Source of the DNA: Spiroplasma phoeniceum
GTDB lineage: Bacteria; Bacillota_I; Bacilli_A; Mycoplasmatales; Mycoplasmataceae
Length of the DNA: 64,000 nt
Assembly: GCA_026239495.1 (NCBI GenBank)
Contig: CP110830.1
Span: forward strand, 868,001-932,000
Direction: 5' to 3'
The notes under the pieces are model-generated. The model was given only the letters and a program-made list of their open reading frames with translations, ran no database searches and was not told the origin of the DNA. Every line of letters starts with the position of its first letter. Within the stretch, counting starts at the first letter, position 1. The position numbers and the translations under genes are program-made. Positions 9,553-19,204 of this stretch are shown piece by piece.

Positions 9553-10254
9553 TTATTTTTCTCCTTTATTTATTTTAAAATTAATACCTTTAATACCAAT
9601 TAAATTAATGTCTTTATTACTATCTCATTGTTCTTTAATTTTATTTTTAATAATTTGTTCATCAACAATTAAATAATTTTTAATTAAATTAATAAGTTCT
9701 AATTTATCAGCTTTTTGTAAAAAATCATCATTAATACCTGTAACTTCAATATCTTTAATTAATAGTTTATCTTTACGAAAATTACTAGTAATAATTTTTA
9801 ATTCTTGTTCTTGTTTTGATACACTTTTAATTTCTAAAAATTGTTCTTTTTTATGAGTTTCAATAATTTCATTTTGTTTTTGAAATTGAATATTAATTAC
9901 ACTATTTTTTAAAGAATCATGATTACTCTTAATATTATTTTCTAAATTCAAAATATCTTTTCTAATAAAATTTAATTCATCTTTAAAATTTTTTATTAAT
10001 TCTAATGGTTCTCTAAAAATATAATCAATTTTTGAAACTACTAATTTTAAATCTTTTAATGATTGTGATTTATATTCTCCATTTATTAATCAAGCTTGTT
10101 GTCGATATATAAATTCTGCTAATTCTTGCCCATTTTCATCAATTCATTTTTTAATTGTTAATGCTTTTAAACTTAATTCTTTAAAATCATTTCCTTTTAA
10201 ATAAAACGGGTAAGTAATATTTTTAACTTCATTATTTAATTTTAAATATACCAT
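9553..10254 (-). CDS. Phage protein upstream of recT (possibly DUF1351-like)
   Basis: 233 residues, very rich in Lys, Glu, Ile and Asn, helical with a long central coiled coil (about 85-150). The N-terminal part (YPFYLK, LSLKALTIKKWIDENGQELAEF) followed by a coiled coil recalls the DUF1351-type proteins encoded beside recT in Firmicute phages. Identity is not certain. It starts 3 nt after the preceding small gene and ends 2 nt before recT. The second copy at 53,254-53,955 carries two TAA codons where this copy has GAA. Confidence 0.5.
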
Positions 10255-10256
10255 AA

Positions 10257-10394
10257 TTAAATTTCCTCTAATTCCATTTCTTCAATTAAATTATCAATAT
10301 ATTCATATGCACTATATTCTGAATGACATTCTTCTAATGCCATATTAAATAAATCTTCTTCTGTATAAACTTTACCTTCTTCATCTTTTCACAT
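10257..10394 (-). CDS. Small acidic phage protein
   Basis: 45 residues, about one third Glu/Asp, second codon TGA (Trp). It lies in a tightly packed run of small early genes and is conserved at 53,958-54,095. Possible protein mimic of DNA or anti-host factor, by analogy with other small acidic early phage proteins; not demonstrable here. Confidence 0.5.
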
Positions 10395-10395
10395 A

Positions 10396-10560
10396 TTATT
10401 CACATCCTTGTCATTTAATTTTTTTATCTTCTAAATCAATAATTGTTGTTTTAAAATAATTTAAATTTTCAGAATAAATTCTCGCTTCATCAAATGTATA
10501 AAAATATATAGTATTTAGGCTATATTTATCTTTCATTACTAATAAATATCTTTTATTCAT
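10396..10560 (-). CDS. Small phage early protein, unknown
   Basis: 54 residues beginning MNKRYLLVMKDKYSL and ending IKWQGCE. Mixed alpha/beta, cytoplasmic. Its start overlaps the end of the upstream gene. An identical-length copy at 54,097-54,261 has the same sequence, so it is under selection or recently duplicated. Confidence 0.55.
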
Positions 10561-10804
10561 AATTTATCACCTCGTAATCTGCTTCTTCATCTTCTAAATA
10601 ATCACTAATTAAACCTTTAATTTCATCAATTTCATATCAATTGTAATTTAAATCAAAGTCTACCGGTTGAAAAGTACCTACATATGGTTCTTCATTGCCA
10701 AATTTAAGATATAAATTTAATTCCAAATTATCTGAATAACCACGATTAGTTTGTGCATAAATAATATCTTTATTTGTAATTTTTAATGCTTTATTACATA
10801 TCAT
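10553..10804 (-). CDS. Small phage early protein, unknown
   Basis: 83 residues. ATG 10804 follows RBS AAAAGGAG; the longer frame up to 10858 runs into the structured non-coding block and is unlikely to be used. The C-terminus is acidic (DYLEDEEADYEV). First protein gene after the non-coding block. The counterpart at 54,254-54,508 has 84 residues with several substitutions but an intact frame. Confidence 0.55.
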
Positions 10805-10869
10805 TTTTAATTCTCCTTTTTTAACTCGCTGGCGCTTACTCCCAAGTGAAAGTGCCAAAGCGAGAGTTT

Positions 10870-11311
10870 GTTAAATAAGTATTTATCTATTTATTTACTA
10901 CGCCGCCCGCTTCACTGGAGGTGAGAGGTAGCGGTATGTTAATTGTTTGAATGTTTAATAATCCACAGTTGTTTTTTGTTTTTTACGCCAGAGAGTTTTC
11001 TCTCTCTTCATCCGCACCATTTCAGGTCAAAGCGTTCAGTTTTTAAAATAAATTCACTTGCGCCTTGAAGAGCCAAGTGCTGGCTTTGTGGTTTTAAAAA
11101 CCGCTGCCACTTCTAAGAAGTAATATCTATCGCAAATTTATTTATAAAGTCACTATCTCTATGGTTTATTGTCGTTTGATATTAACCTTGGACTTATCAC
11201 GACTATCGCTTGTTAAAGCGTCTATTATTTCCGGACTGATTACCGCTGGGCTAGACAGCCTCATGTGGAATAAAAACACTTAGTTATTTAAAATAACCGT
11301 CCCACTATGCA
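10870..11311 (-). ncRNA. Conserved structured non-coding block of the phage (copy 1)
   Basis: About 440 nt without a usable ORF, visibly richer in G and C than its surroundings. It lies between the Zn-site protein and the early operon and reads on the minus strand. Hairpins include GGTTATTTTAAATAACT, GCCA/TGGC around the CAGCACT segment, AAACC/GGTTT pairs, and AGAGAG/CTCTCT. The core (about 10,988-11,210) recurs at 34,272-34,654 and 54,540-55,000 with substitutions that mostly keep the stems. No known RNA family recognised; candidates are a packaging RNA, a leader/attenuator of the early operon, or an origin region. Confidence 0.55.
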
Positions 11312-11551
11312 TTAAGTTGTTTTATAAAATCAAAGTTTTAAAAAACCAGTTTCATAATCAAAGATAATTTTTGAATTTTCTAAGCGTTTATAAAAACGCT
11401 TTTGTTTTTTATCTTTTGTATGATTTAATAAATCTTTATGTTTTTCACAAGTTCATAAAACTTTATTTGATAAAAATTCTTCGGTAATGAATGATATTGC
11501 TTTATAGCAATTACCAACATCACATATTGTCTGTTGCTTATTAATTTCCAT
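11312..11551 (-). CDS. Small Cys/His zinc-site protein of the phage terminus
   Basis: 79 residues. Motif C-x4-C (CDVGNC) near residue 10 and C-x2-H (CEKH) near residue 36 could bind zinc, followed by a basic helix and a hydrophobic tail. In-frame TGA codons are Trp. It is the gene next to the terminal inverted repeat and is found at all three phage loci (34,032-34,271 intact; 55,001-55,236 frameshifted). Possible early regulator or terminus-binding protein; inference from position only. Confidence 0.55.
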
Positions 11552-11606
11552 TACTTACTCCTTTCTTTTATTAAGTTTTTTTATTAGCAAATTAATTAAC
11601 TGAAAC

Positions 11607-11761
11607 AGAGAAAGGACAACACCTTAAATTAGGAGAAAAACAGGTACACTTTGTAAAGATTTCTAAGATATTTAATAAATGTGTAAACAACTTAAAGAGG
11701 GTATCAAAAAGTTGTAATAAAAAGTTTCTATTTTAAGAATTTAAGATGCTGTCCTTTCTCT
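11607..11761. repeat. 155-bp terminal inverted-repeat region of the phage (copy 1)
   Basis: Both ends begin AGAGAAAGGACA and extend as a ~24-bp inverted repeat with two mismatches; the ~105 bp between contain no gene. The same arrangement occurs at 33,819-33,969 and, split by IS copies, at 55,296-57,597. It could be joined genome ends, an attachment site or an origin. Confidence 0.7.
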
Positions 11762-11786
11762 AAATCAATTAATAATTTTGGTTTTA

Positions 11787-11875
11787 CAAATAAAAAAACC
11801 ATTTTAGTAAATGGTTTATTATTTTTATTCAATTTCTATCTATTTTCTTAAAACCCTTCTTTTTTACATGCGACC
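11787..11875. repeat. ~90-bp repeat ending in ATGCGACC (copy 1)
   Basis: The reverse complement of the 3' end of rnhC plus its terminator hairpin (AACCATTTTAGTAAATGGTT). Here it joins the phage terminus to a 5'-truncated spiralin-like gene. Similarity to the other copies stops exactly after GCGACC. Confidence 0.75.
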
Positions 11876-12155
11876 TAAAATTAATAAATTAGATAAACCA
11901 AATATTAATGTTCTAGACCCAACACAAACAACAGCAGAACAGTTAAAACCACAATTTAAAGATGTTGTTTTAAAAGCAGTAAAAGCAGTAGATAGTTCTT
12001 TAACAGAAAGTGATTATGATTACTTTATTGAAAGTAAAGGTGAGGACTGACCAATAAATATTACAAATGATAAAACTGTTGAAGTTCAAATTGAAGGCAA
12101 AAACAACGCTACTGGTCAAACAAATCCGATTGATGTTAAAATTAAAAATTCTTAA
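11868..12155 (+). pseudogene. 5'-truncated spiralin-domain phage gene
   Basis: 95 residues, nearly identical to residues 68-160 of the spiralin-domain protein at 4,074-4,556 (KAVKAVDSSLTESD, VEVQIEGKNNA, GQTNPI). The virion-like N-terminus is replaced by the ~90-bp repeat, which happens to supply an ATG. It marks the recombination edge between two related phage segments. Confidence 0.65.
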
Positions 12156-12194
12156 TAGTACTAAAAAATAGTACTTTTTCGTTTGATAAATGAT

Positions 12195-13790
12195 ATGCCA
12201 ATTGGAACATCTAAAACAACCCTTATTTATGCTGTTAAAAAAAATTCAACTAGATTGTCAACCCAACAACAAGAAAAAAGTTTTGGTTTACAGTTATTAT
12301 AATTTTTAGGAATTCAAGTTTTAGCTCTTGGTTTATCAGTTTTAACTGGTGGTATTGCTTCGGCTGTTGGTCTTGGTGCTGGATTATCTAATTTTGCTGC
12401 AGCATTTATCTCATTTGGAGTAGAAACAGCAACCGATTTTGCCGTAAATCAAATATACGATAAATTAACATCAGAAGTGACAGCAAAAAGTACCGCCTTA
12501 AATTTGTTACCAGCAATTGGTGGAATCGGTAAATTAACGCGTGCTACTCGCACAACTAGAATTTTAAAATTAGCAAAAGAAACTAAATTACTTGAAAAAT
12601 TAGGTGTAATAGCTGCTAATAACTTAGAAGATATTGTAAAACAAGTTACAGGTAAAAAGGTTTTATCTGATAAATTAATATTTGATTTTACAAAGCAGGC
12701 CAATAATGAAACTTTATTATATACAATTGGTAAATTAGCCCGAAATGATTTTTATAAAGGTTTTAAAATTTCTAATTTAGAAACAATTAATAATTTATTA
12801 AAAATTGAGAAAAATATTCAAAAAATAAGTCCTAAATTAGTTCAAAAAATACCACGCGTAAATGAAAAAAATGCTAATAAATGATTGTTTGGATATGGAT
12901 TAAATATTGATAAAATAAGCAAAATTAATACTAATGAGTGATATAACATTATGACCAATATTCATAAAAAAGGTGTTGGTAAAAACCTACTATTAAATGC
13001 TAATTTAATGCGCGGTAGTAAAATATATAATAATAAAATATTAAATATCTTACATCAAACACCAATTAAATTAAATAAAATTTTAAATCATTTAAACCCA
13101 AATTTTTATATTCAAAAAGTAACTAAAAAATTATTAGCCCCAATTGAAAAACAAATAATTACAATTAAACAAAAAGTAATTAATAAAATTACAGATAAAA
13201 CTAAAAAAATATTATCTAAATTTGAAACTAAGGCTATTAAAAAAGGCCAATTATTACCTTTTGCATATGGTTCTGATGTTTTTTTAGCAGTAAAAATTGT
13301 TCCTTTATCAGTTGCGGGTGAAGTTGCTTTAACAATATATTATAAAAATCCTAAATATGCCCCTATTGTCGTTATGACAACTTTAATCAAAGCAGAACAA
13401 TTTCTTTTTTCTCCCGAACCATTAAAATTCTATATGAATAGCGAATGGTTTATTGGTTGGGGATTTAAAAAAACCAGTTTGTTTAATTTAGTTTCTTTTG
13501 CCCCGCCTGCTTATCAACAAGTAGTAAAAGATAGTTTTAAAATATATCGGACAATTGCTAAGATATTAAAAATGCAAGAACAATTTAAAAATAACTTTAA
13601 TAAAGATAAATTGTTAAATACGCTAGAAGATAGTGCGGTTACTAGTTTATTGGGTAGCGGAATAGCATTTCAAGCATACAAACAACTTAGAACAAAAAAA
13701 GATTTAAACAAAACAATTAAAACAAAAACACTATTAAATAGTAAAAAGTTTATTTTAAATAAAATATATTCTAAAAAAAGTAAATGATAA
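12195..13790 (+). CDS. Large phage protein with N-terminal hydrophobic segment, in-frame TAA
   Basis: 531 codons from ATG 12195 to TAA 13788-13790 in one frame, interrupted by TAA at 12300-12302 (codon 36). After that stop there is no early ATG. A Gly/Ala-rich hydrophobic stretch follows (LGIQVLALGLSVLTGG and onward, ~40-80), then a long basic helical part and another hydrophobic patch (~380-420). Membrane-active ejection or internal head proteins look like this, but no family is recognised. The TAA is either a nonsense mutation or a recoding site. Confidence 0.5.
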
Positions 13791-13802
13791 GGAGATGTTT
13801 AA

Positions 13803-14300
13803 ATGTTAAATGAATTATGACAAAATGTTACTTTGGAAAATTATAATAATTTTATTCCAATGACAGGTAAAATTACCCAAGTTCCAACTCGATATAACAA
13901 GTTCTTTAAAGGTGATGTAGAATTATGATTTAAAACATTTGCTTTAAGAGCCCAAAATATGATTAATTCATATTTAAACTATCCATTTTCAAAATTAAAG
14001 TTTGAAACATTTAAAGATCCATTATTAAAGAAAATTTGTATTAATATGGTGTTTATTACGATTGAACATTGAACATTTAACCGCATTCCAATTGAGTTTT
14101 TTACTTCAGCAAATATGAGTGTTGGTAATATTAATTATTCTTCACAAAATGACCACATGGCAACATGACAAGGTTTATTGCCTACCTATGCAAAATCACT
14201 GGCTAATTTAACAACTTTAAAGAAAATGTTTCGTACTTTTCAAGAAGAAGGTATTGATTTAACAATGATTGATTTAGAAGCATATTATACTCAATTATAA
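13803..14300 (+). CDS. Putative head-tail connector protein (second phage)
   Basis: 165 residues with a strong RBS (AAGGAG) before ATG 13803. Contains a helix [12 protein letters not shown], then an amphipathic helix with ITIEHW, a loop [16 protein letters not shown] and a helical C-terminus. The helix-loop-helix layout with an S/N/G-rich loop parallels the gene at 5,491-6,039. As in that case, a TAA (14,298-14,300) is followed in frame by a fibre-like sequence without a start. Confidence 0.45.
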
Positions 14301-14783
14301 GTTGACGCTTTATTAGATAAACTTGTTATAGAAAAAATTAAAGATAAAAAACTTGCAAAAATTAAAGATGAAGAAATTACAAAAATAAAAGAAGAAATTA
14401 CAAAAATAAAAGAAGAAATTTTAGATGAATTAAAAAAATCAATTGTTATACCAAATGTTCCAGATTGAGAAATTGTTGATACTAGTGATTTTATAGTTGG
14501 TCAAACTGGATATAATATTCCTAATTTTGATAAAGAAAGTTATATTTATAGAATTTGAGCCTCAGGAGAAGATAGAAAAGGAGATTTAGAAAGTCAAGGG
14601 ATGTTGCAAACAAGGCATATTTTTATACAAACAATAGGTATTGTATATGATCAAATAGGTGTTAATAGTGCATGTTTAGCATTATCTATTAGTCCTGATG
14701 GATTGATTAATATTGGAGTTAATGGTCCAGCAACATTTAGAACTTTGGGATTTGTGTTTATTGAAAGAAAAAAAGTAATTTAG
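14301..14783 (+). CDS. Fibre-like phage domain behind an in-frame TAA (second phage)
   Basis: 160 residues in the frame of the preceding gene, with no start codon near its 5' end. It opens with a heptad-like Lys/Glu coiled coil in which EEITKIKEEITKIKEEI repeats, then DWEIVDTSDF, shared with the paralogue ending at 6,762, and a beta-rich C-terminus (SISPDGLINIGVNGPATF). Coiled-coil stalk plus beta head is typical of fibre or decoration domains. Confidence 0.5.
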
Positions 14784-14798
14784 AAAAGAGATGGTTTT

Positions 14799-15068
14799 AT
14801 GCCAAAAGTAACTATTAAAGATTTAATTATGTTTTTGAAAATATTTGGAGTTTCATCATTGTTTTTTATAGCAGGAATCATTATTTGTTTTATAGGAGAA
14901 AAAACATTAGGTATTTCTTGGCCAGCATATGTTATTGTTTCATCAATGCTTATTTGTGCTGGAATTATAGTTTTAATTATTGAAACAATTAGATTTATCA
15001 AAACTCATAACAAACAACAAAGACAAGATAGCATTGAAGATGTTATTAAAAAAGAAGAAACAAAATAA
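14799..15068 (+). CDS. Small two-span membrane protein of the phage
   Basis: 89 residues, RBS AAGAGATGG upstream. Two membrane spans (about 12-34 and 43-63) with a short loop and a basic/acidic cytoplasmic tail. Placed between the fibre-like domain and the portal-like gene. Holin-like topology; function unknown. Confidence 0.5.
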   Translation: MPKVTIKDLIMFLKIFGVSSLFFIAGIIICFIGEKTLGISWPAYVIVSSMLICAGIIVLIIETIRFIKTHNKQQRQDSIEDVIKKEETK

Positions 15069-15081
15069 AGAGGTGTTATAA

Positions 15082-16119
15082 ATGGGATTGTTACCAGCCA
15101 AAAAGAAGTTAAAAAAAGAATATGATATTGATAGTTATTATCTTAATTTAGCATCAACAATTAGTAATCGTAAAAATGTTACTGTGCAAAAACATAATGA
15201 TATTTTAGAAAAAAGAATTTGTGAAGATAATGCTAATTTTTTAAATCCACGTGATTTATAAATTGGTATTTATAACCCACTTACCAATCAAAAAATAGAT
15301 ACTAAATTAATTAATAGCTTTTTAAAAATACAGGACTTTACCAATAAGAATTGATATAACGAATATAAAATTAATAAGAATGGTAAGGGTGCATATTTTA
15401 TTTTTGCTAATAATTTGAAACTTAATTTTATTACTATTGATTTTTTCAATGACCAGTATGATGAATTAGGTAATTTAGTATCTTGTACTTTTAATTATGA
15501 CCCTTATATTAAAAATGACCAGAGTGTTTTTATTACTGAAAAATTAGAGATTGATGCTGTAACTAAACAAGTAAAAGTTATTAGAAAGTTAAAAACACAA
15601 TTATATAGTACTATTACCGACTTATATATTGATGATGCTAAATGAAATAACTATACAACATTGCAAAGAGAAGAAATATTATCAATTGATTTTATTCCCA
15701 TTGAAATTATTCCTAATAACCCTAATTTTGAACCGTCTGCTCGTTATGGTAAAAAATTTGCTAGTATTTTAGATATTATTGCTGAAAAGATAATGTTAGA
15801 TCCATTATTAAATAGTGGTAAATTTACTATTAATACTAATGGAGTAACTGGTGTTGTTGACCAAGAAATTAGTAAAATGTTGGCTTCATTTATTGAAAAT
15901 GACTTATTATTAGTTGAAGGCGACCATGATAGTAATTTTCAACCAGTAGACTATATTGCTGGTAATTTTAAGGGTGAACAATTAACTAAAATATATGATT
16001 GATTATTAACTAATTACTATAAAATAAATCGCCATCATGTTCCTGCAATCGCTAAGGGAGCACAACAAGCTCAAGCAGAAGTTGCTGGTGTAAATATTCA
16101 AACAAATGCATCATACTAA
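15082..16119 (+). CDS. Portal/upper-collar-like phage protein with in-frame TAA
   Basis: 345 codons from ATG 15082 (RBS AAAGAGG) to TAA 16117-16119, with an in-frame TAA at 15259-15261 (codon 60). The middle and end recall portal/connector proteins: ILSIDFIPIEIIPNNPN, a long helix FASILDIIAEKIMLDPLL, IENDLLLVEGD, then IAGNFKGEQLTKIYDW and an Ala/Gln-rich C-terminus. Length is close to phi29-type connectors (about 310 residues), but homology is not proven. If TAA is a true stop, no portal is made, since the next in-frame ATG is far downstream. Confidence 0.5.
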
Positions 16120-16122
16120 CAA

Positions 16123-16212
16123 ATGATATACATTAGAGAAATTAAATTAACTGAATTTATTACTAAGTTAATTAAATATGATAATGCGATTTTAAACAGT
16201 AGAACATTCAAT
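16123..16212 (+). pseudogene. 5' end of a phage gene cut by an IS
   Basis: An ORF starting 3 nt after the portal-like stop (MIYIREIKLTEFITKLIKYD) is broken after about 29 codons by an IS end beginning at 16,213. By phage gene order it may be the start of a tail gene, but too little remains. Confidence 0.5.
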
Positions 16213-16676
16213 AGACTTCTTGCATAACCTAATATAATTATTTTAAAATTCCTATAAAATATTTTTAAATTAAAATAGAAATTATAGGAGATTAAAATTA
16301 TGAAATTTGATAAATTTAATTTTATTAATGATAAAGAATTATTGCGATTAACCGGAGCAAAAAAAAGCTACTTTTAATAAAATGTTAAATATTTTATTAA
16401 AAATATCTTGTTTTATTCCTGTTAATATTAATCATTCTTTATCATTAATATTTTTAAATTCATCAAATTTCATAATTTAATATCCTCATAAATTATATTT
16501 TATAATAATATTTTAATAATAAAACCATGTATCGCAAGAAGTCTAATAAATTCATTTTTTGTTGTGGCAAAATATTAAATTTTTAAATAAAAAACATAAT
16601 TAATTAAAATTATATTTTTCTATTAGTGTCTTTTTACAAATATTTGCAATTTTTTAATAGGTTACGCAAGAAGTCT
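16213..16676 (+). mobile_element. IS5-like remnant, type B with an inverted type A left end
   Basis: The left end of a type B copy (AGACTTCTTGCATAACC, start of orfA) runs to about 16,392. There the sequence folds back into the inverted left end of a type A copy, ending GCAAGAAGTCT at 16,544. The type B right end then follows to 16,676. No functional transposase remains. Confidence 0.75.
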
Positions 16677-17260
16677 AATATGTTATATGAATATAAAAAT
16701 ACCCCTATTTAGTTAAACGTAATTTTCATTCTAATCAAATGAATCAAAAATGATCAATTGATATTACAATAATTAAAATATATTCAGAATCAGTATATTT
16801 ATTTGCTATTAAAAACTTATTTAGTAATGCAATTGTTGGATACTCACTTAACAGTAGGGCTAACAGTAAATTGAGTAATTAATTGTTTAAAACAAAGCTT
16901 AATTAATCGAAAAATTAAACCTGGCCAATTAATAATTAATTCTGATCAAGGCATTCATTTTACTTCACATACATATTTTGATTTATTAATAGATTATGGA
17001 GTAACTATAAGTATGTCTCGACGTGGAAATTGTTTAGATAATTCACCTATTGAAAATTGGTTTTCAATTTTAAAAACAGAAAATAAAAATATAACAAAAT
17101 ACAAAAATTTTAATGAGCTAAAAAATATGATAGATAATTATATTGTTGAGTATAATAATTATATTAGGTTTTTAAAATTAAAAACGCCTCCAATTCAATT
17201 TGAATTAAAAAGCATTTTAAATTAAAAAAAATAATTATCAGTTATTTGAAACTTTGCCGT
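16677..17260 (+). pseudogene. IS3-family transposase fragment (type C)
   Basis: Encodes the C-terminal part of an IS3-type orfB with the DDE pattern: SIDITIIK, NSDQGIHF, and RRGNCLDNSPIENWFSILK where Glu is the last catalytic residue. A one-base shift around 16,845 (compare the copy at 60.8 kb) breaks the 5' part. The 5' end is cut by the type B element. Confidence 0.75.
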
Positions 17261-18050
17261 TTTTTTTACCATTTCAAATTAAATAAGTTACATCAGTAAA
17301 TAAAACTTTAAATTTTTCTTTAATTTTATTAAATTTACGATTTACTAAATCAGGATATTTAATTATATTTTTATTTTGGTCTTTTTTATTAAAATTTTTT
17401 TACGTATCCGTTTTACATATTCAGCTTGAATATTATTTTCATTCATAATTCGTAATACTTTTTTAGCATTATAAATAATCCCATAATCTTCTTTTAAATA
17501 TTTATATTTAGTTATCCGACGATATACAAATTGTTTTAAATTTTCTTCATAGACTTTTACAATACTATTTAATGTTTCGTTATCCTTACCATTACTTAAA
17601 ATAATTTTTATATTTATCTCAATAAATACGTTTTAAACCTGTTATATCAAGCAATAATTTTAATGAATATTTAGAACGATTTTCTTTTATAAAAGATACT
17701 ATTTTTTGTTTATTTAATTGCAAAAGTCATGGAGCTTTTTTAATAATTCATACCTAACTTTGTAATAGTTTAAATCTTTTTCCCCAAATGGTTTTTTTGG
17801 TCCTTTTTGTGTATTTAAAATTCCTTTTTTAAAATTTATTTGTCATGAATTAAGTGTTTTTATATTTACTTTATATTTTTTTGAAATATAAGTAAGTGAT
17901 GTTTATTCAATTTTTTTTACTGGATTTTTTCTAAATTCTGCAGTATATGTTTTAAATTTTTGGTCTTTTTTGCCATATAAAAATGTACCTCCTCTAAAAG
18001 TTTAGTAAAGTTCTTTTTTAATTTTACTTACTTTTTGGGGTGCAGTTTAT
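17261..18050 (-). pseudogene. Degenerate IS3-family element (type D)
   Basis: On the minus strand an orfA-like start (MAKKDQKFKTYTAEFRKNP) is followed by HTH-like text (LTYISKKYKVNIKTLNSW) and scraps of orfB, with many stops and shifts. One end is marked by GGGGTGCAGT, which recurs at 40.88 kb. A plus-strand relative is at 63,532-64,000. Confidence 0.65.
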
Positions 18051-18193
18051 TATCTTTGATAAATAACATTTTTGGCTGTTCATTTAAATTATGTTCATTT
18101 TTCTATTATTGTGTTTTAATTAAAAATTGTTTGTTTTTCAAAGTGTCATAATTTTTAATAAATTAAAAATAAGTAAATCAAAAACAAATATTT

Positions 18194-19135
18194 TTAATTC
18201 AACATTTTTAATCTCCAATGGTTCGGATTAATTTCTTCCTTTGAAAAATTAATTAATGGTAAATTCGGATTAAGTTGTTGCAATGTTAAAGTCTTAATTA
18301 AATCTAAATTTTCAATTTGATGAATCTCATCTCTTGAGCGAGTTAATATTTGCTGCAAATATAATACCAAAATAAATAAGGCAAATAAGTCGATAATTAA
18401 TGTTGTAATAGAATAAATTTGTTGGAACAATTGACGCAATTTAATATTTTCTTCTAATATTATTGGAATTGATATTATTGGAATTGATAATTTTGAAATA
18501 TTATGAATAATATTGAAAAGAATTAAAATAATAGCAAAACCAATAACATTGCTTTTTTCATCTTGACGGGTTAAAAGACCACATAATTGTAAACTATCAA
18601 TAAAAATTGTTATTACTAAAATAGTTAAAATAATAAATAATTCTTTATCATAACGAAGATTTACATCATTAAAATTATTAAGAATAACTGGTCCAATAAT
18701 AAAAAATGGTGAAGCATAAACAATATATAACAAAAGTGAAACTAAACGCCGACTATTGAAAATCATAGCTATGGTAATCGTTAATTGTACATATGAACAT
18801 CCTGTTAATAATATTTGATAATAACTTGGGTCAATTGAATAATCTGGTACTAACACTAAATTTAAAATTAATTTACTAAAGAAAAAGGTACTAATTCCCC
18901 CAATAATTGAAATACAATTTAGCAAACTACGCGAAGCACTAATTTTTTTACTTTTATAATGTAAAAAAGTTCATGATGAAAGAATTGTAAATAAAAAAAA
19001 GGTGGCAAAAATAAACATTCATAAAAAGAACTTAAACACACCCTCGCTGACATATCTATTTTCAAGAATTAATTGACGAATAAAAGGGGTGCTACAAAAG
19101 TCTTTAAATAAAATATCATCAAATGAATAATTCAT
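18194..19135 (-). CDS. Multi-spanning membrane protein, unknown
   Basis: 313 residues from ATG 19135 (RBS AGGGGGAG) to TAA. About eight membrane spans separated by short loops, and a hydrophilic C-terminus (SKEEINPNHWRLK). One TGA Trp near residue 40 is required to join the N-terminal span. No catalytic motif or transporter signature recognised. It is downstream of acpS on the same strand, separated by a large inverted repeat, so it probably has its own promoter. Confidence 0.6.
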
Positions 19136-19204
19136 TAATGTTTTCTCCCCCTTTTTGTAAATTTCTCCACTACTATTATACTCTACTTTTGCAGAAAAAA
19201 GAAA

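Noticed and set aside
10870-11311. Group I/II intron or tmRNA in the phage non-coding block
   Set aside because: No intron domain V, no P7-like core and no tRNA-like end visible; left as an unknown structured RNA.
12449-12703. 84-codon minus-strand ORF opposite the large phage gene
   Set aside because: Shadow frame of a continuous code-4 plus-strand gene; no RBS and no recognisable product.
14780-15001. Minus-strand ORF opposite the two-span membrane protein
   Set aside because: Antisense of a gene with a clear RBS and membrane spans; composition follows from the opposite strand.
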